From contig JAUCEF010000007.1 in the NCBI GenBank assembly GCA_033558025.1, positions 7,936,001 to 8,000,000 of the forward strand: a DNA stretch of 64,000 bases. The letters are read 5' to 3'. Origin of the DNA: Phytophthora sp. 'mugwort' (Eukaryota > Oomycota > Peronosporomycetes > Peronosporales > Peronosporaceae). Positions 1-10,077 of the stretch are shown here, one piece after another. Made by a program: the position numbers and the translations under genes. Positions within the stretch are counted from its first letter, which is position 1. Each line of letters opens with the position of its first letter. Under the pieces are notes generated by a model. That model made no database searches, was not told the DNA's origin, and saw only the letters and a list, made by a program, of their open reading frames with translations.

Positions 1-2
1 GT

Positions 3-1016
3 GCACTGCTACCGTGGGGGACCGACTCGGTATATCACGTGCTGGCGGCCTGTCGGTTCGTGCTAGGTGTCGGTGTTGGAGGGGTCTACCCCTTGTCGGC
101 AGCGTCGGCTGTGGAGTCGACGGATAGTGACGACGAACTGAAGAAGAGCAAGGTCGTCGCAGCCGTCTTCAGCTTCCAAGGTATTGGGCAGCTGCTGGCA
201 CCGCTCATGGCCTACATCATGTTGGCTATGAACGCGCAGCACTCGATCGGATGGCGAGTTTTGTTGCTGGTTGGTGCATTCCCTGGATTGTTCGTGTTGC
301 GACGAGCATTCCAAGTCAAAGAAGACTTGCCACCATCACCAATCACCCCGCCGATTGTGCTCAAGAGAGTGGATACAGAAGTGTCCTGTAGGTCCAAATT
401 GTGGGACAAGCTACAAGATAGCAGGTCGCTGCAGCGCAGACTCTTTGGCGCGTGTGCAAGCTGGTTCCTGTTTGATGTCACTTTTTACGGGAACGTCATC
501 TTCACGCCCATCATTCTGCAGGACACGTATGGCTTGGATAAACACCATTTCGCTGACGTTGCACTGTGCTCGTTGGTCGTGGCAGCGATCGCTCTGCCCG
601 GCAACTTGCTTACTGTATTTTTTGTCGGCAAGATGAGCTTCAAGACGATTCAAATCATGGGCTTCGTTGTCATGGCGTTGCTCTTTATCGCGCTTGGTGT
701 CTTCTACGAGCAACTGCTGGATTGCAGAGGACTCCTGCTCGGAATGTACGCTCTGACGTTCTTCTTCTCGAATTTTGGACCAAATGTCGGTACATTTTGT
801 CTCCCCGCCGAGATTTTCTCGGAAGACGTGCGTGTTGAGCTCAACGGCGTGGCTGCTGCTGCGGGAAAGCTAGGTGCTGCGATCGGGGCAGCGTCGTTTG
901 GTATCATCGAAGCTCGATTCGGTGTATCACACCTTTTGATGCTCAGTGCGACGGTCTCCTTACTTGGAGCACTCGTAACCTACAAGTTTATCCCTACGAA
1001 GCACTACACCGCATAA
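3..1016 (+). CDS. PHT1-like phosphate:H+ symporter (MFS), 5' end outside window
   Basis: C-terminal ~337 residues of a major facilitator transporter, probably an inorganic phosphate:proton symporter of the plasma membrane. The frame is open from base 3, so the gene starts upstream of the window; the GTG at 39 is an internal Val. PHT1/PHO84-family signatures seen: a GVGVGGVYPLSA segment (the family usually has GGDYPLS, so the Asp is Val here), FLFDVTFYGNVIF at the start of the second half, and a late PAEIFSEDVR...GKLGAAIGA segment. Several hydrophobic helices are visible in both halves. Codon use is host-like. It is convergent with the kinesin-13 gene that ends at 1202. Substrate is inferred from family resemblance only; another organic-anion MFS is possible. 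Confidence 0.85.
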   Translation, partial: ALLPWGTDSVYHVLAACRFVLGVGVGGVYPLSAASAVESTDSDDELKKSKVVAAVFSFQGIGQLLAPLMAYIMLAMNAQHSIGWRVLLLVGAFPGLFVLRRAFQVKEDLPPSPITPPIVLKRVDTEVSCRSKLWDKLQDSRSLQRRLFGACASWFLFDVTFYGNVIFTPIILQDTYGLDKHHFADVALCSLVVAAIALPGNLLTVFFVGKMSFKTIQIMGFVVMALLFIALGVFYEQLLDCRGLLLGMYALTFFFSNFGPNVGTFCLPAEIFSEDVRVELNGVAAAAGKLGAAIGAASFGIIEARFGVSHLLMLSATVSLLGALVTYKFIPTKHYTA

Positions 1017-1201
1017 GGGAGTTAAAATGGGGCATAGAACGCCAGACAAGCGCTTTTTACCTGCTTGTTGTTGGCATAGCGATGCTACTTATATATCAAT
1101 CTAATACTTGTGCGGGTTAGCGCACAAGTTTTGCACCACTGATGTCCCAAGACAGATTCACCTCTAGCAGTTGTTTCAGAATGGTCTCAAACCTTTCGCT
1201 C

Positions 1202-2824
1202 TTAATTTCGGCGGGCAGCGTTTCGCTCTCGTTTTGCCTTAAGAGTCTTGTCTTGATAAACCATTTCGTCACGGAAAGCCTTCAGCAAATGGCCGCCAGC
1301 AAGAGTGTTGCCACCGCAAAGTTGAGTGAATCGAGCATGCGTGAATCGAGTGAGAATTCTACCATCAACAGAGCTGTTTACATTGTCGGCGAACTTTTGG
1401 AATCTGCCCTTACGAACCGAGCAGATCCAGTTCCTCACACGGTCGTTGTCCCATTCACGGATCGGCACCAAGCGATCTTCTTTGTCCTCTCCTGCTTCTT
1501 TCACATCGACTCGATCCGTGCTGATGTGAGGGGTGTCTTCTAGCATTTGACTCGCACAGAGCAACGTGTGCAGTGTATGTTCCGTGTCAATTGACAACGG
1601 TGATATTGTGGCGATCACGCTAGCTCGGGAGTTCGTACTCCAGAGACAGCTTTTTAAGACACGGGTAAGCACACTGGCGCGGTAGGGCACGAAGCCCGTG
1701 TTATCCTCGCGTCCGATGGCACGAACGCACTCTTTCAGCGCCAAGTGACTCTTGTTAATCTCAATGGCTTCTTTCCTGCGTGCAGCATCATGGTAAAACG
1801 AATCCTCATTGCGCTCGCTGCCTGCTAGATCCAGCAGCACGAGCTGTCCATAGAGTTTGCCGAGGCTATCAATACTCGAACTGCGATGACGTAAATTGAT
1901 GTAGCACGCCAAGTGAGAGCGCGATGACTGGTGGTTCACTATCGTCGATTCGGTCGTGCGCAAGTCCTTGACGTTTTCGAGCACCTCCAACAAAGAGTTA
2001 GTCGAGTCGGCCTCTACTTCTGTCGTGCCCACCAAGCCTGTGTTGCCTTCACCGTCGTCACAGACCAGAACCTTGGCGCGATCACGAATGAGGTCTGCCA
2101 TGAATGCCAAGAGAAAGCAAATGTTAGCACCTGCCTCACGGTAGCACTCGACAACTTTCTCATCATCACCTACCGTAGCACTTCGAGCCAGCAATTTCGA
2201 CGGCCGACACAGAAATGACAAAGTCCACGTTCCCGACCGCTTCAGTGAAGAGGTCGTCCGAGATGAACTGGAAGAACCCGCTCATGGTGTACGTCTTGCC
2301 GGAGCCCGTCTGCCCGTACATCATGCACACCGACTTGCCGCCTTGCATGGCGTGCAACAACAGATGCTTGACGGCATCCTCATAGATCGTCTCCGTGTCG
2401 ACCTTCTCGTCGTAGCATGTGGAGAACTGTTGGTGGTGCGAGACCACATACTTGTGTATCATATCTGCACGAAATAGAGGAGCACACCGCACTCGTTATT
2501 AGCACGCCTAGCACACATTAGCACCGTGTTTCTGTTCTCTTCCTCCCTACCCGAATACATTTTGCACTCATGAATGACGATTTCACGCTGTCCAACAGCA
2601 GTGATGACGTCGAACTCGTGCTTCTGCAGCTCGTGAGGCAGCAGAGGGCGCTTGCGCACGTACACGTGCATATGGTTGCTGGCGGGTGCCTTTCGTCTCT
2701 CCTCGTCCTCCTGACTATCGGCCTTCATCTTAGCCTGCATTTGTTGCAGATACTGCTTGCGCAGCTCGCGCAGCGTGCGCTGGAAGTCCGCTGCATGTAC
2801 CTTCCGCGCCGTCCTGGCGAACAT
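1202..2824 (-). CDS. Kinesin-13-like microtubule motor with C-terminal SAM domain
   Basis: Three exons read on the minus strand: 2824-2551, 2464-2174 and 2094-1202. Introns are 2465-2550 (GTAGGG...CAG) and 2095-2173 (GTAGGT...CAG). The joined frame encodes 485 residues. Motor motifs: VYVRKRPL near residue 52, P-loop YGQTGSGKT, switch I NHQSSRSH, switch II LLDLAGSE. The HECKM/HKYVV strand pair and the phrase IAGSKCY joined to DLIRDR across intron 2 fit kinesin-13 (MCAK/KIF2), a microtubule depolymerase of spindles and flagella. After the motor lies a SAM-like domain (about residues 400-470: W..DRVRNWI ... GRFQKFADN ... LLKAF), then a basic tail. Start chosen at ATG 2824; a further upstream exon cannot be excluded. 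It is divergent from the transposase-derived gene at 3243. Confidence 0.85.
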
Positions 2825-3210
2825 GAAGCGGAAAGTAATTTAGTGAGGCGTGCTGTACAGTGAGTGTATGTCATTTACGTCTTTAGGGTACCGTTTGTCC
2901 ATGTTCTCGCCGGCGGGACGCCATTCTCTGTCTGGTACCATCTTGGCAACGCTGTGAGCCACTTGTGCAGTTGACGGCAAATTCTGAAGTGATTGGATCC
3001 ACTCGCCAGTTGAAGTGGCTGGCAGCAGAATGATTGCGGGGGGTTACAGCTGTGTGTACCACACCGCTTTCGCGGAGCATTTGAAATCTGCGCGCGAAGG
3101 AAATTGATTGGTGGAAAAACTATCTATAAAGAACTCTTAGTGGACGGCATTGGTACGCGTTTGATCCGTTTTCTATCAGATTTCATAGGAATTGCCACGA
3201 GACAGTTTCC

Positions 3211-3226
3211 CCCTCATTTTCCCTCT
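3211..3226 (+). promoter_or_regulatory. Oomycete initiator-like core promoter element
   Basis: CCCTCATTTTCCCTCT resembles the oomycete Inr (TCATTYY type) and lies 17 bp upstream of ATG 3243. Transcription beginning here would exclude the earlier in-frame ATG at 3192, so it decides the start of the next gene. By eye only. Confidence 0.4.
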
Positions 3227-3242
3227 TGAGAACTTATCGGCG

Positions 3243-5207
3243 ATGCCTTCGAGTCCTAATACTTACGATGTGAGCCTGCTGTCGGCGGGCCTGGGAGCGC
3301 AGGCAGCGGCCACCAGCGTGGCCATGGCGCAGCAGGTGCAGGCGCAGCAGGCCCAGGTTCAAGCCCAAGTCAAGGCCCAACTGCAGGCCGCGCAAGATGC
3401 TAACCAGGCCATGGCCATAGCCAGCGTAGATGGCTCCACGCCCTCTCCGGTCGCCGCCGTCTCAACCGAGGCCAAGGCCAAGCCGCGTCGCCGCCGGGCC
3501 GACGGCGGCGGCAACCTGACGGTGGAGCAGAAGCGTCGCATCTGCGAAAAGCACCGCAGCACGCCCAAGATCACACAGAAGGACCTGTGCCGTTGGGCGA
3601 AACTTGAGTTTAACCTGCAGCGGGCTCCCACGCAGCCCACGATGAGCAATATCCTCAAGCACGAGCACATGTTCAAGGACAATGTGCTGGGTGTGCTTGG
3701 CTCCCAACGCAAGACCATCCGCCCCACGCGCCACGCGCACTTCGACCAGGTGTTGGCCAATTGGGTCATGGAGCGCCAGAACAAAGGTAACATCACCGGC
3801 GACATGATCAAATCCAAGGGCCGCGAGCTCGTCAAGCAAATGGGCCTGGAGGGCAAGCTCGGCTTCTCTAACGGCTGGCTGGCCTCCTTTAAGGCGCGTC
3901 ACGGCCTCATGAAGCGCTCGAACAACCTCCAAAATGACAAGAGAACCGCTGTAAATGCAGGTGCGGTCGGCAAGGACGGCGCCGCCTATGGAGGCATCTT
4001 GGACGCCAACAACGGCATGCTACCGAACGGCCTCTCGGTGGACCCCAATTACATGCTCCCACCCGTGTCCATGGACTTGACGCTTGAGCAGATCCAGGAA
4101 ATGTTACGCGACTACGTGCCCAGCGACATTTACACAGTGGACGAGACTGGCCTCTTCTTCCGTGCATCACCCAACAAACTCGTGCAGGGAGATGAAGCGC
4201 AGTCCATGCTGGCTGAAGAGGCTCGACTCACCGTGCTGCTGGCTGTAAATGCCGATGCCTCGGATCTCATGGAGCCATATATTATCGGCAATGTGGTGCC
4301 CCCAAAGAACATCAAGATGGCGTCAATTTCGCAGCTCGGCTACCATTACGTGTGTAGTAGCAAGGCCCGCATGACGGTCTTCATCTTCCAGCAATGGCTA
4401 CGCGATTTCAATGCGCGTATGGCTAGTGCTCACCGCAACGTTGTGTTGCTCATGGACAATGCGCCGTCGCATGTGCTGGGCTGTGTGGCGCTTTCGAACG
4501 TGCGTGTCGTCATGTTTGCCCCGCATCTTGGTATGAAGGTGCAGCCTATGCGCGGCGGTATCTTGTCCTCATTTAAGGGTAAATACCGCCTCAAGCACCT
4601 CACACTGGCCATTGACCACCTTGAAGATGGCCTGTCGAATATCTACCACGTGACGCAGATTCAGGCCATGAACTGGATTGTGGATGCGTGGCAGCAGACC
4701 TCGAAGGAGATCATCGTGAACACCTGGAAGCCGCTTGGCATTTCGGCGCCGTTCGCTTTCGACTCTAATATGGATGGTGCTGATGACAAGAACGTCGAAG
4801 AGGAACTCTGGGGGTTACTGTACTGCCTGCAACTCAGCGGTGTCGTTAACACAAAGGTGCTGGTGAACTCGCGTTGGGAGAATGACATTCACAAGCGTCT
4901 TAATGAAGACATGATCGAAGATCCGCAAGAGAACAACGAGGAGTTCCGCGCACCGAACGCTGTGTCTGTTGACCACTCGGGTATGGGCGGTAGCCACTTG
5001 TCTGCCGACGATGAGCACAATTCTGGTGCTCATGCGATCAGTGCCAAGGAGCAGCTCAAGGCCTTCCGTGATGTTATTCGTTATCTGGAACGCACAGGTA
5101 CAGCCGACGCGCGGGATCCGCAGCTGATGAACGTCATCGAGTTTCTCAAGAAGAAACAGCTCAGTCTGCGCTTCGACAACGCCAGCAACACGACGCTCAC
5201 CATATAA
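3243..5207 (+). CDS. Domesticated CENP-B/pogo-like transposase (DDE_1) protein
   Basis: Intronless, intact 654-residue protein with GC-rich host-like codon use. Layout: Ala/Gln-rich low-complexity segment (residues ~20-60), a basic patch KPRRRR (~80-85), a CENP-B_N-type helix-turn-helix (~91-140: LTVEQKRRI ... RWAKLEFNLQRAP), a second CENPB-type HTH (~160-225, ending GFSNGWLASFKARHG), then a DDE_1 core. First catalytic Asp is in YTVDETGL (D300) and the second in LLMDNAPSH (D405). The third site, normally QPxDxG, reads VQPMRGG (R437), so the acid is lost. An intact frame with a lost catalytic residue suggests a domesticated DNA-binding protein rather than an active transposase. No flanking inverted repeats or target duplication seen. 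Start is supported by the Inr-like site just upstream. Function unknown; centromere or transcription roles would be guesses. Confidence 0.85.
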   Translation: MPSSPNTYDVSLLSAGLGAQAAATSVAMAQQVQAQQAQVQAQVKAQLQAAQDANQAMAIASVDGSTPSPVAAVSTEAKAKPRRRRADGGGNLTVEQKRRICEKHRSTPKITQKDLCRWAKLEFNLQRAPTQPTMSNILKHEHMFKDNVLGVLGSQRKTIRPTRHAHFDQVLANWVMERQNKGNITGDMIKSKGRELVKQMGLEGKLGFSNGWLASFKARHGLMKRSNNLQNDKRTAVNAGAVGKDGAAYGGILDANNGMLPNGLSVDPNYMLPPVSMDLTLEQIQEMLRDYVPSDIYTVDETGLFFRASPNKLVQGDEAQSMLAEEARLTVLLAVNADASDLMEPYIIGNVVPPKNIKMASISQLGYHYVCSSKARMTVFIFQQWLRDFNARMASAHRNVVLLMDNAPSHVLGCVALSNVRVVMFAPHLGMKVQPMRGGILSSFKGKYRLKHLTLAIDHLEDGLSNIYHVTQIQAMNWIVDAWQQTSKEIIVNTWKPLGISAPFAFDSNMDGADDKNVEEELWGLLYCLQLSGVVNTKVLVNSRWENDIHKRLNEDMIEDPQENNEEFRAPNAVSVDHSGMGGSHLSADDEHNSGAHAISAKEQLKAFRDVIRYLERTGTADARDPQLMNVIEFLKKKQLSLRFDNASNTTLTI

Positions 5208-5308
5208 GTCGGGCCATTTGGCTTGCGTTTGGCAGGTTGTGGATTACTGTCTCCCTGTGTGTCCACTTGATAATTTCATTTCATGTTAATGCTCTATTCA
5301 TATCGTCG

Positions 5309-7685
5309 CTATGGTGACGTCGGTGGTGGCACGGCCACATCAAGACAGGGCAATTGGCGTCGCGGTCTACTGCCACCTCGTGATATTGCTCTCTCTTTCG
5401 TCTCCTCTACAAGTTCCTTATAGGCCGTCGTCTGCTCTTCAAGCGAGTTAAGGAGTCCTACAAGTCGAGCACGGAATGGTCGGGAGGTAGAATTCGCCGT
5501 ATTGCACACTCGGCTTGAGTGAACAAGTCCGTCTTTGTGCTTGTAGTTAACGCTGCTGTGGTCTCTACAAGGCTCACTTTGTATGCTATTCGAAGATATT
5601 GATGATGGTTTAACATGCTCAAAGACGCGTCTTTCAAGCCACGCAGCATTCTCATCTTGATTTCTACCAGAAAGATCGTCAAGAGTGCCAGCCCACCACT
5701 TTTGAATGTTACTCGTACCCGCGCTGGGGTGTTTTACATCGTAACTACCGGTAGTGGTGGCAAGTGCGTTGAACTCGACAATTGTGACAGGACGCGTCTG
5801 TGGATTTCGACAAGGTGACGGAAGGTCAAGAGTGACTGCACTTGGCAAGACAACTGGCGATTTCTTAAACCGGAGTATTTCCATCTCAGTGCGTAGCGAA
5901 CTCAACTCGTGCTCCTTGCTTCTTACCAAATCTACCAGGTTTTCATGTTCCTGTCGAGAGGCAGTCAGCTTGATCTGAAGCTGCTTCGAGACTTGAGTCG
6001 ATAGATCCAATTGACGGCGCAAGATTTCAGCCTCGGCGTCTTCGCCTTGTCGATGTTGATGTTGTTGGCACCGTAAGCGATTCAGCTCTGCACTCATGCC
6101 TCGCGCACTTTCCTCTACAAGTTCCAGCTTCTTCTCTAAACGAGCACTCGTCGCAGTTGCAGCCCGCAGCTCCAGTTCTTGTTGCTGAATCGTTTGCTCC
6201 TCACTTCGATGGCGCGCGTCCAGTTGCTGCTCCGTCACTTCCATCATCGCTCGAGCATCATTATGGTCGTGTTTGTGAGCTTCGTGGTCGTGCATCATCT
6301 TCGTAAGCGTCTTCCGCAAGCTTTGTATCTCTGACCGCACCAAGTCATCAGCGATGAAGTCACAATTATCGAGACTGCGCTTATCGGCGTCGTTTACTGG
6401 GTCTTCGTCGACTGGACAGGCGGCACTCGACTGAATATTAACGTTTAATCCACGAGACTTACAAGCATCGCATCGTGTCGTCTCGAGCTGCTGAATGTAG
6501 CTATGCAAAATTTCTATCTTGTTCTGCAGCGTCGTCAGTAGCTCATCGTATTCTGTAGTAGCACCGGCACTCTCCTTGTTAACGTGAGGGCGGTTTTGTA
6601 TGTGTTTTGCTCGAGAACCGAAGCGCAGCGTTGACAATGTCTCGTCCAAGTGTTCAATACGAGCAGAGCAAGTGAGCAACAAATGTGTCTTAGCATTGCC
6701 TCCAAGAGAAGTCTGCAGTAAACGCGTCAACTTGCTGTCTCGATATGGCACATGCTTGACATTCTCCATAGTTAGTGCATTAATCACGTTACCTAAAGCG
6801 GACAGAGACTGTGTTTATCAAATCACAATTTCAGTATTGGCAGGATGCTCTACAGGAGGGAGAAACGAGTCGTACCCGATTAATGTGCTTGGCTTCCTCC
6901 ATTCTTACCCCCGTGGCCGCCGTCTTCTGCACTTTTTCCGAGCCAGCTAAATCCACGATGAACAATTTGCCTCGTACTTTGGTGCCACTTGTTAGATGCT
7001 TGTTGGTGAGTGTCAGGATCAACACTGAATGGCTACGACTGGAGTCCGTGTTCATGAGCGTAGAGCCTGTCGATCTCTGCGCGTTACCTCTCGATAGTAC
7101 TGCCATTCCATCTGCCATGGAGGAGATGGCGATTTCGCTAGCACCTTCGACCCGAACATCATGTTCTTGATCCTCTCGAAGTCGAAGGGGTCTCGAACTA
7201 TGAGGAAGTAATAAATCACGTAACTTTTCCTGGTAAATCTCGATGAAACTTGCGGTAAGTGCCACCTCATACTCGGCTGGATCGACGCATGCCATTTGCT
7301 GAATAATGGCCTCCATTGCACGCGGAACAAGCCCACGAGCGTCTGCCGTCCGCCTACCGACAACTGTGTACGTTTTCCCACTACCCGTTTGTCCATAGAC
7401 AATAATGGTGCAATTGTATCCAGCCAACAAGTCTGCAACAAAAGGTCGACCAACAGATTCAAACACTTGTTCCTGGGTCGACTGGTCTGAATAAACCCCG
7501 TCAAAGCACGAATAAACCATGCTTTTGTTGTCGGAATCGACTGTCGACACGTTGCTGCTACCATCCGTGGTGGGACGCAGTTCAACTCGACACATCGAAG
7601 TATCTACGTTCACACAGGGAGACCAAGTCCCGTGGCTAATGTCATGGCGAACTCGACAACTAACCTGAATTCCTCGAGTTGCCAT
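5309..7685 (-). CDS. Kinesin-1-like N-terminal motor protein with coiled-coil tail
   Basis: Two exons: 7685-6876 and 6808-5309; intron 6809-6875 (GTACGA...CACAG, 67 bp). The product is 769 residues. The motor occupies about the first 330: P-loop VYGQTGSGKT, switch I TDSSRSHSV, switch II VDLAGSEKVQKT, and the intron joins HINR to SLSALGNVINAL, which is the most conserved kinesin stretch. The sequence around switch II is closest in style to kinesin-1. The C-terminal half is rich in Gln/Glu/Leu heptads (about residues 430-560), a coiled coil for dimerisation, followed by a Ser-rich tail. Cargo unknown. Only 182 bp separate it from the PPR gene stop upstream (same strand), so its promoter must be in that gap, where an Inr-like site is visible. 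Confidence 0.88.
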
Positions 7686-7705
7686 TGAGAGACGTCAGTA
7701 TCACT

Positions 7706-7723
7706 AAAAATACAAGAATGTGA
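7706..7723 (-). promoter_or_regulatory. Initiator-like element upstream of the kinesin-1-like gene
   Basis: On the minus strand CATTCTTGTATTTT matches the oomycete initiator (CATTYYNCAWTTT) at all but two positions. It lies about 20 bp from ATG 7685; an ATTGG (CCAAT) box is further upstream near 7780. Visual match only. Confidence 0.4.
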
Positions 7724-7867
7724 CTTGGCTAGTCTTGGCTAGTACCAGACTTGTTCAAATACATTTTTGATAACCAATCAAACGGGCAATATTGACTGGA
7801 ATTTCCTGCAAAAAAAAGCAATGTCAAATCAAAATTTACCCGAAAACTTCTTTTGCTAATCTCGCTC

Positions 7868-9844
7868 TCAGAGACGCCGTTCCTTGCCTGCGTTTGCGGG
7901 CGTCGTCTCGAAATATTGCTGCAGACGCTCCGATGGAATAGCCAGTCGGAAGTAATACGTGCAGTGCGCAGACGCCTTGTTGTCTCCTACACCGCCGATG
8001 CGCGTCATGTCGTCCATGGAAAATAGTGTACGAAGGCTCGCATTGTCGGCGTCAAGTCGATCCAGCAGGTCATATCCGTGTTGAACCAGAAACTGCACGT
8101 TCGGAGCGACAAACTCGCCCTTCGACGACTTTACTTTCGCTCGCAGCTCGTCCATCAACTTGATGATTGTGTAGCTGCGGACCTGCTCGTTCAGGAACGC
8201 GCGTAGATCGTACACATGGACGTCGCCTTTTTCGGCGAAGACCTTGTCGAACACGTGATGGCTTCGAGCAGCATGGTACAATGTGTCCGCCATGTTCAGT
8301 CGCTTCTGGGCCAATAGCGAATGCAGCAGACCCAGCGTTGTGAAGAGGCTCAGAAGAAATGAACCGTTCTTGTCAACAAGCGGCAGCTTCTCTTCAAACA
8401 GCGCTTCATAAGCAAGCTCAGGGTGGCGCTTACGCACACAAGTGCGCACCAACACGTCATATACACGCGGGTCTGCCGGCACATTGAACTTCAGCATCTC
8501 ACGCCATAGATACATGGATCTACCACAGTGATCTTCCTCACGTAGTCGCCGGAAGAAAGCCTCGATAATGGTGTCATCGCGCGGCTCGTCAGTGTTCGGA
8601 TACAGCGCTCGGATAACGCCGTCCGGATTCATGTACGCAGCCAGACCCATCGAGCCCACAAGACTGCCACAGAAGAGCGTGGTCATCATGTACTCCTCGT
8701 AGTTGATGAACGGGACGAATGCAGCGCCCATGAGGCCCACTCCCACGAGGGCCGCCTTCACCTTCTTCTGATCAATCGACCCGAGCTCGCCATGGTATAC
8801 AGCGTGCATCATGGTGATAAACGTCACCAGATCCGGCTTGATCTTGCGCTCCTTCATCTCCTCGTATAGTTGGAAAGCCGACGTCAAATTGGCCACTTTA
8901 CCACTAGCCTTGAGCAGGATATTGTAGTGCACGCGGTTCGGTTCAATCGTCGTCTTCTTCAATTCATCCATCAAAGCCTTGGCGCCGTCAAAGTCTCCAC
9001 TCTCGGCATGCGCATCCATCAAGATTGCGTATGTATGTTCATCTGCCGGGATCCCCTGCTTCTGCATCTTATCGAACAGCGCGAGCGCTTCCGTCACGTG
9101 TCCACCACGTGCATAGGCGCTCATCAAGTTGTGGAACGTCATGTCGTTCATCTTGACGCCCGCTTCTTGCATCTGGTCGAGTACACTTTGTACCCGTTGA
9201 GGATCCCCCGTCACACCCGCAATAGCAAGCAACGCCGAGTACACGTTCAAGTTTGGTATGGATCCACGCTGCATGGCCGCGTCGAAGAACTGGAAGCCTT
9301 TTTCAACGTCCCTCAGTGCCGCACAAGCCTGGATGGCACTGGCCAGAGCCCGGTTCAGTAGGAACACGTCCTGACTCATGAGCTTCTCGGCCAGCGCGAC
9401 AACCTCCTGGTTGCGGCCCGCCTTCTGGTAAATCCGGACGCACTCCATAACAGCTTTGTTGTGGGTAATCGGGGCCTTCAGCACGATGTGGCAGAGCGGA
9501 ATAGCGGTCGTGCAATGCTCCCGGGTCTTGCAGAGCTGCAGCAAGGCGCTAACGCGACGCAGATAGTCCATGCTGGGTTGGAAGCGGGCGCCTTGACGCT
9601 TGGCCTCGTGCACCAGAGCCTCCATGTCAGCGAGAACCTGGGTGCGCGAGGTGCGGCGGCCAGGAACGGAGCTAGCCTTGCGCGGGTTTGAAGCTACATG
9701 GTCAGTCTTGGGGGCTGGAGACATGTGTTCCGCCCCCGCGGCGGCGGACAGCGCCATGGACGTGGAGATCGCGCGTATAGCGGTAGATGCGTGTTGGTGA
9801 TTTGTCAGCGCTATGCGCGACAAGTAGAGCAGCCTTCGCTGCAT
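7868..9844 (-). CDS. Pentatricopeptide-repeat (PPR) protein, probably mitochondrial
   Basis: Single-exon, 658 residues from ATG 9844 (MQRRLLYLS...). The in-frame triplet before it is TTG, so this is the first Met. The N-terminus is Arg-rich, acid-free and Ser/Ala-rich, as in mitochondrial targeting peptides. From about residue 125 to 350 there are 6-7 clear 35-residue PPR units (for example NVYSALLAIAGVTGD, MTFHNLMSAYARGG, HTYAILMDAHAESGD, VHYNILLKASGKV). PPR proteins bind organellar RNA and act in processing or translation. Two hydrophobic segments follow the repeats (about residues 364-381 and 388-405), unusual for PPR proteins and possibly membrane anchoring. The remaining ~250 residues are helical and unassigned. 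Divergent from the ABC transporter gene 233 bp away. Confidence 0.88.
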   Translation of the reverse strand: MQRRLLYLSRIALTNHQHASTAIRAISTSMALSAAAGAEHMSPAPKTDHVASNPRKASSVPGRRTSRTQVLADMEALVHEAKRQGARFQPSMDYLRRVSALLQLCKTREHCTTAIPLCHIVLKAPITHNKAVMECVRIYQKAGRNQEVVALAEKLMSQDVFLLNRALASAIQACAALRDVEKGFQFFDAAMQRGSIPNLNVYSALLAIAGVTGDPQRVQSVLDQMQEAGVKMNDMTFHNLMSAYARGGHVTEALALFDKMQKQGIPADEHTYAILMDAHAESGDFDGAKALMDELKKTTIEPNRVHYNILLKASGKVANLTSAFQLYEEMKERKIKPDLVTFITMMHAVYHGELGSIDQKKVKAALVGVGLMGAAFVPFINYEEYMMTTLFCGSLVGSMGLAAYMNPDGVIRALYPNTDEPRDDTIIEAFFRRLREEDHCGRSMYLWREMLKFNVPADPRVYDVLVRTCVRKRHPELAYEALFEEKLPLVDKNGSFLLSLFTTLGLLHSLLAQKRLNMADTLYHAARSHHVFDKVFAEKGDVHVYDLRAFLNEQVRSYTIIKLMDELRAKVKSSKGEFVAPNVQFLVQHGYDLLDRLDADNASLRTLFSMDDMTRIGGVGDNKASAHCTYYFRLAIPSERLQQYFETTPANAGKERRL

Positions 9845-10077
9845 GGTACACGCGTCCAAAGCGAGCTACCCCAACGGCGACAAGTGTATCCCCTCGCCAC
9901 GTCGATCTCTTGTGTGGTGAGTTCAAGCTCACTATCATATGGCATGAAATGATAGCATGTAGGTTATTGAATAAATTGACTGCGCCAAATAGACACGCAC
10001 GAGCTTTGTGGACCGCACACCAAACGGTCTGAGTCGCTTACTTCTATCAAGCTTTGGAGGCCAGATAGTCATCAGTC
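9845..10077. promoter_or_regulatory. Shared divergent promoter region, PPR / ABC transporter
   Basis: 233-bp intergenic region between two divergent start codons (9844 minus, 10078 plus). Both genes encode likely mitochondrial proteins, so co-regulation is plausible. No definite Inr seen. Confidence 0.4.

Noticed and set aside
1142..1543. 133-codon plus-strand ORF
   Set aside because: Antisense shadow of the kinesin-13 last exon, which has clear motor and SAM motifs.
3359..3932. Long minus-strand ORFs opposite the transposase-derived gene
   Set aside because: GC-rich codon shadow; Ala/Arg-rich composition with no domain.
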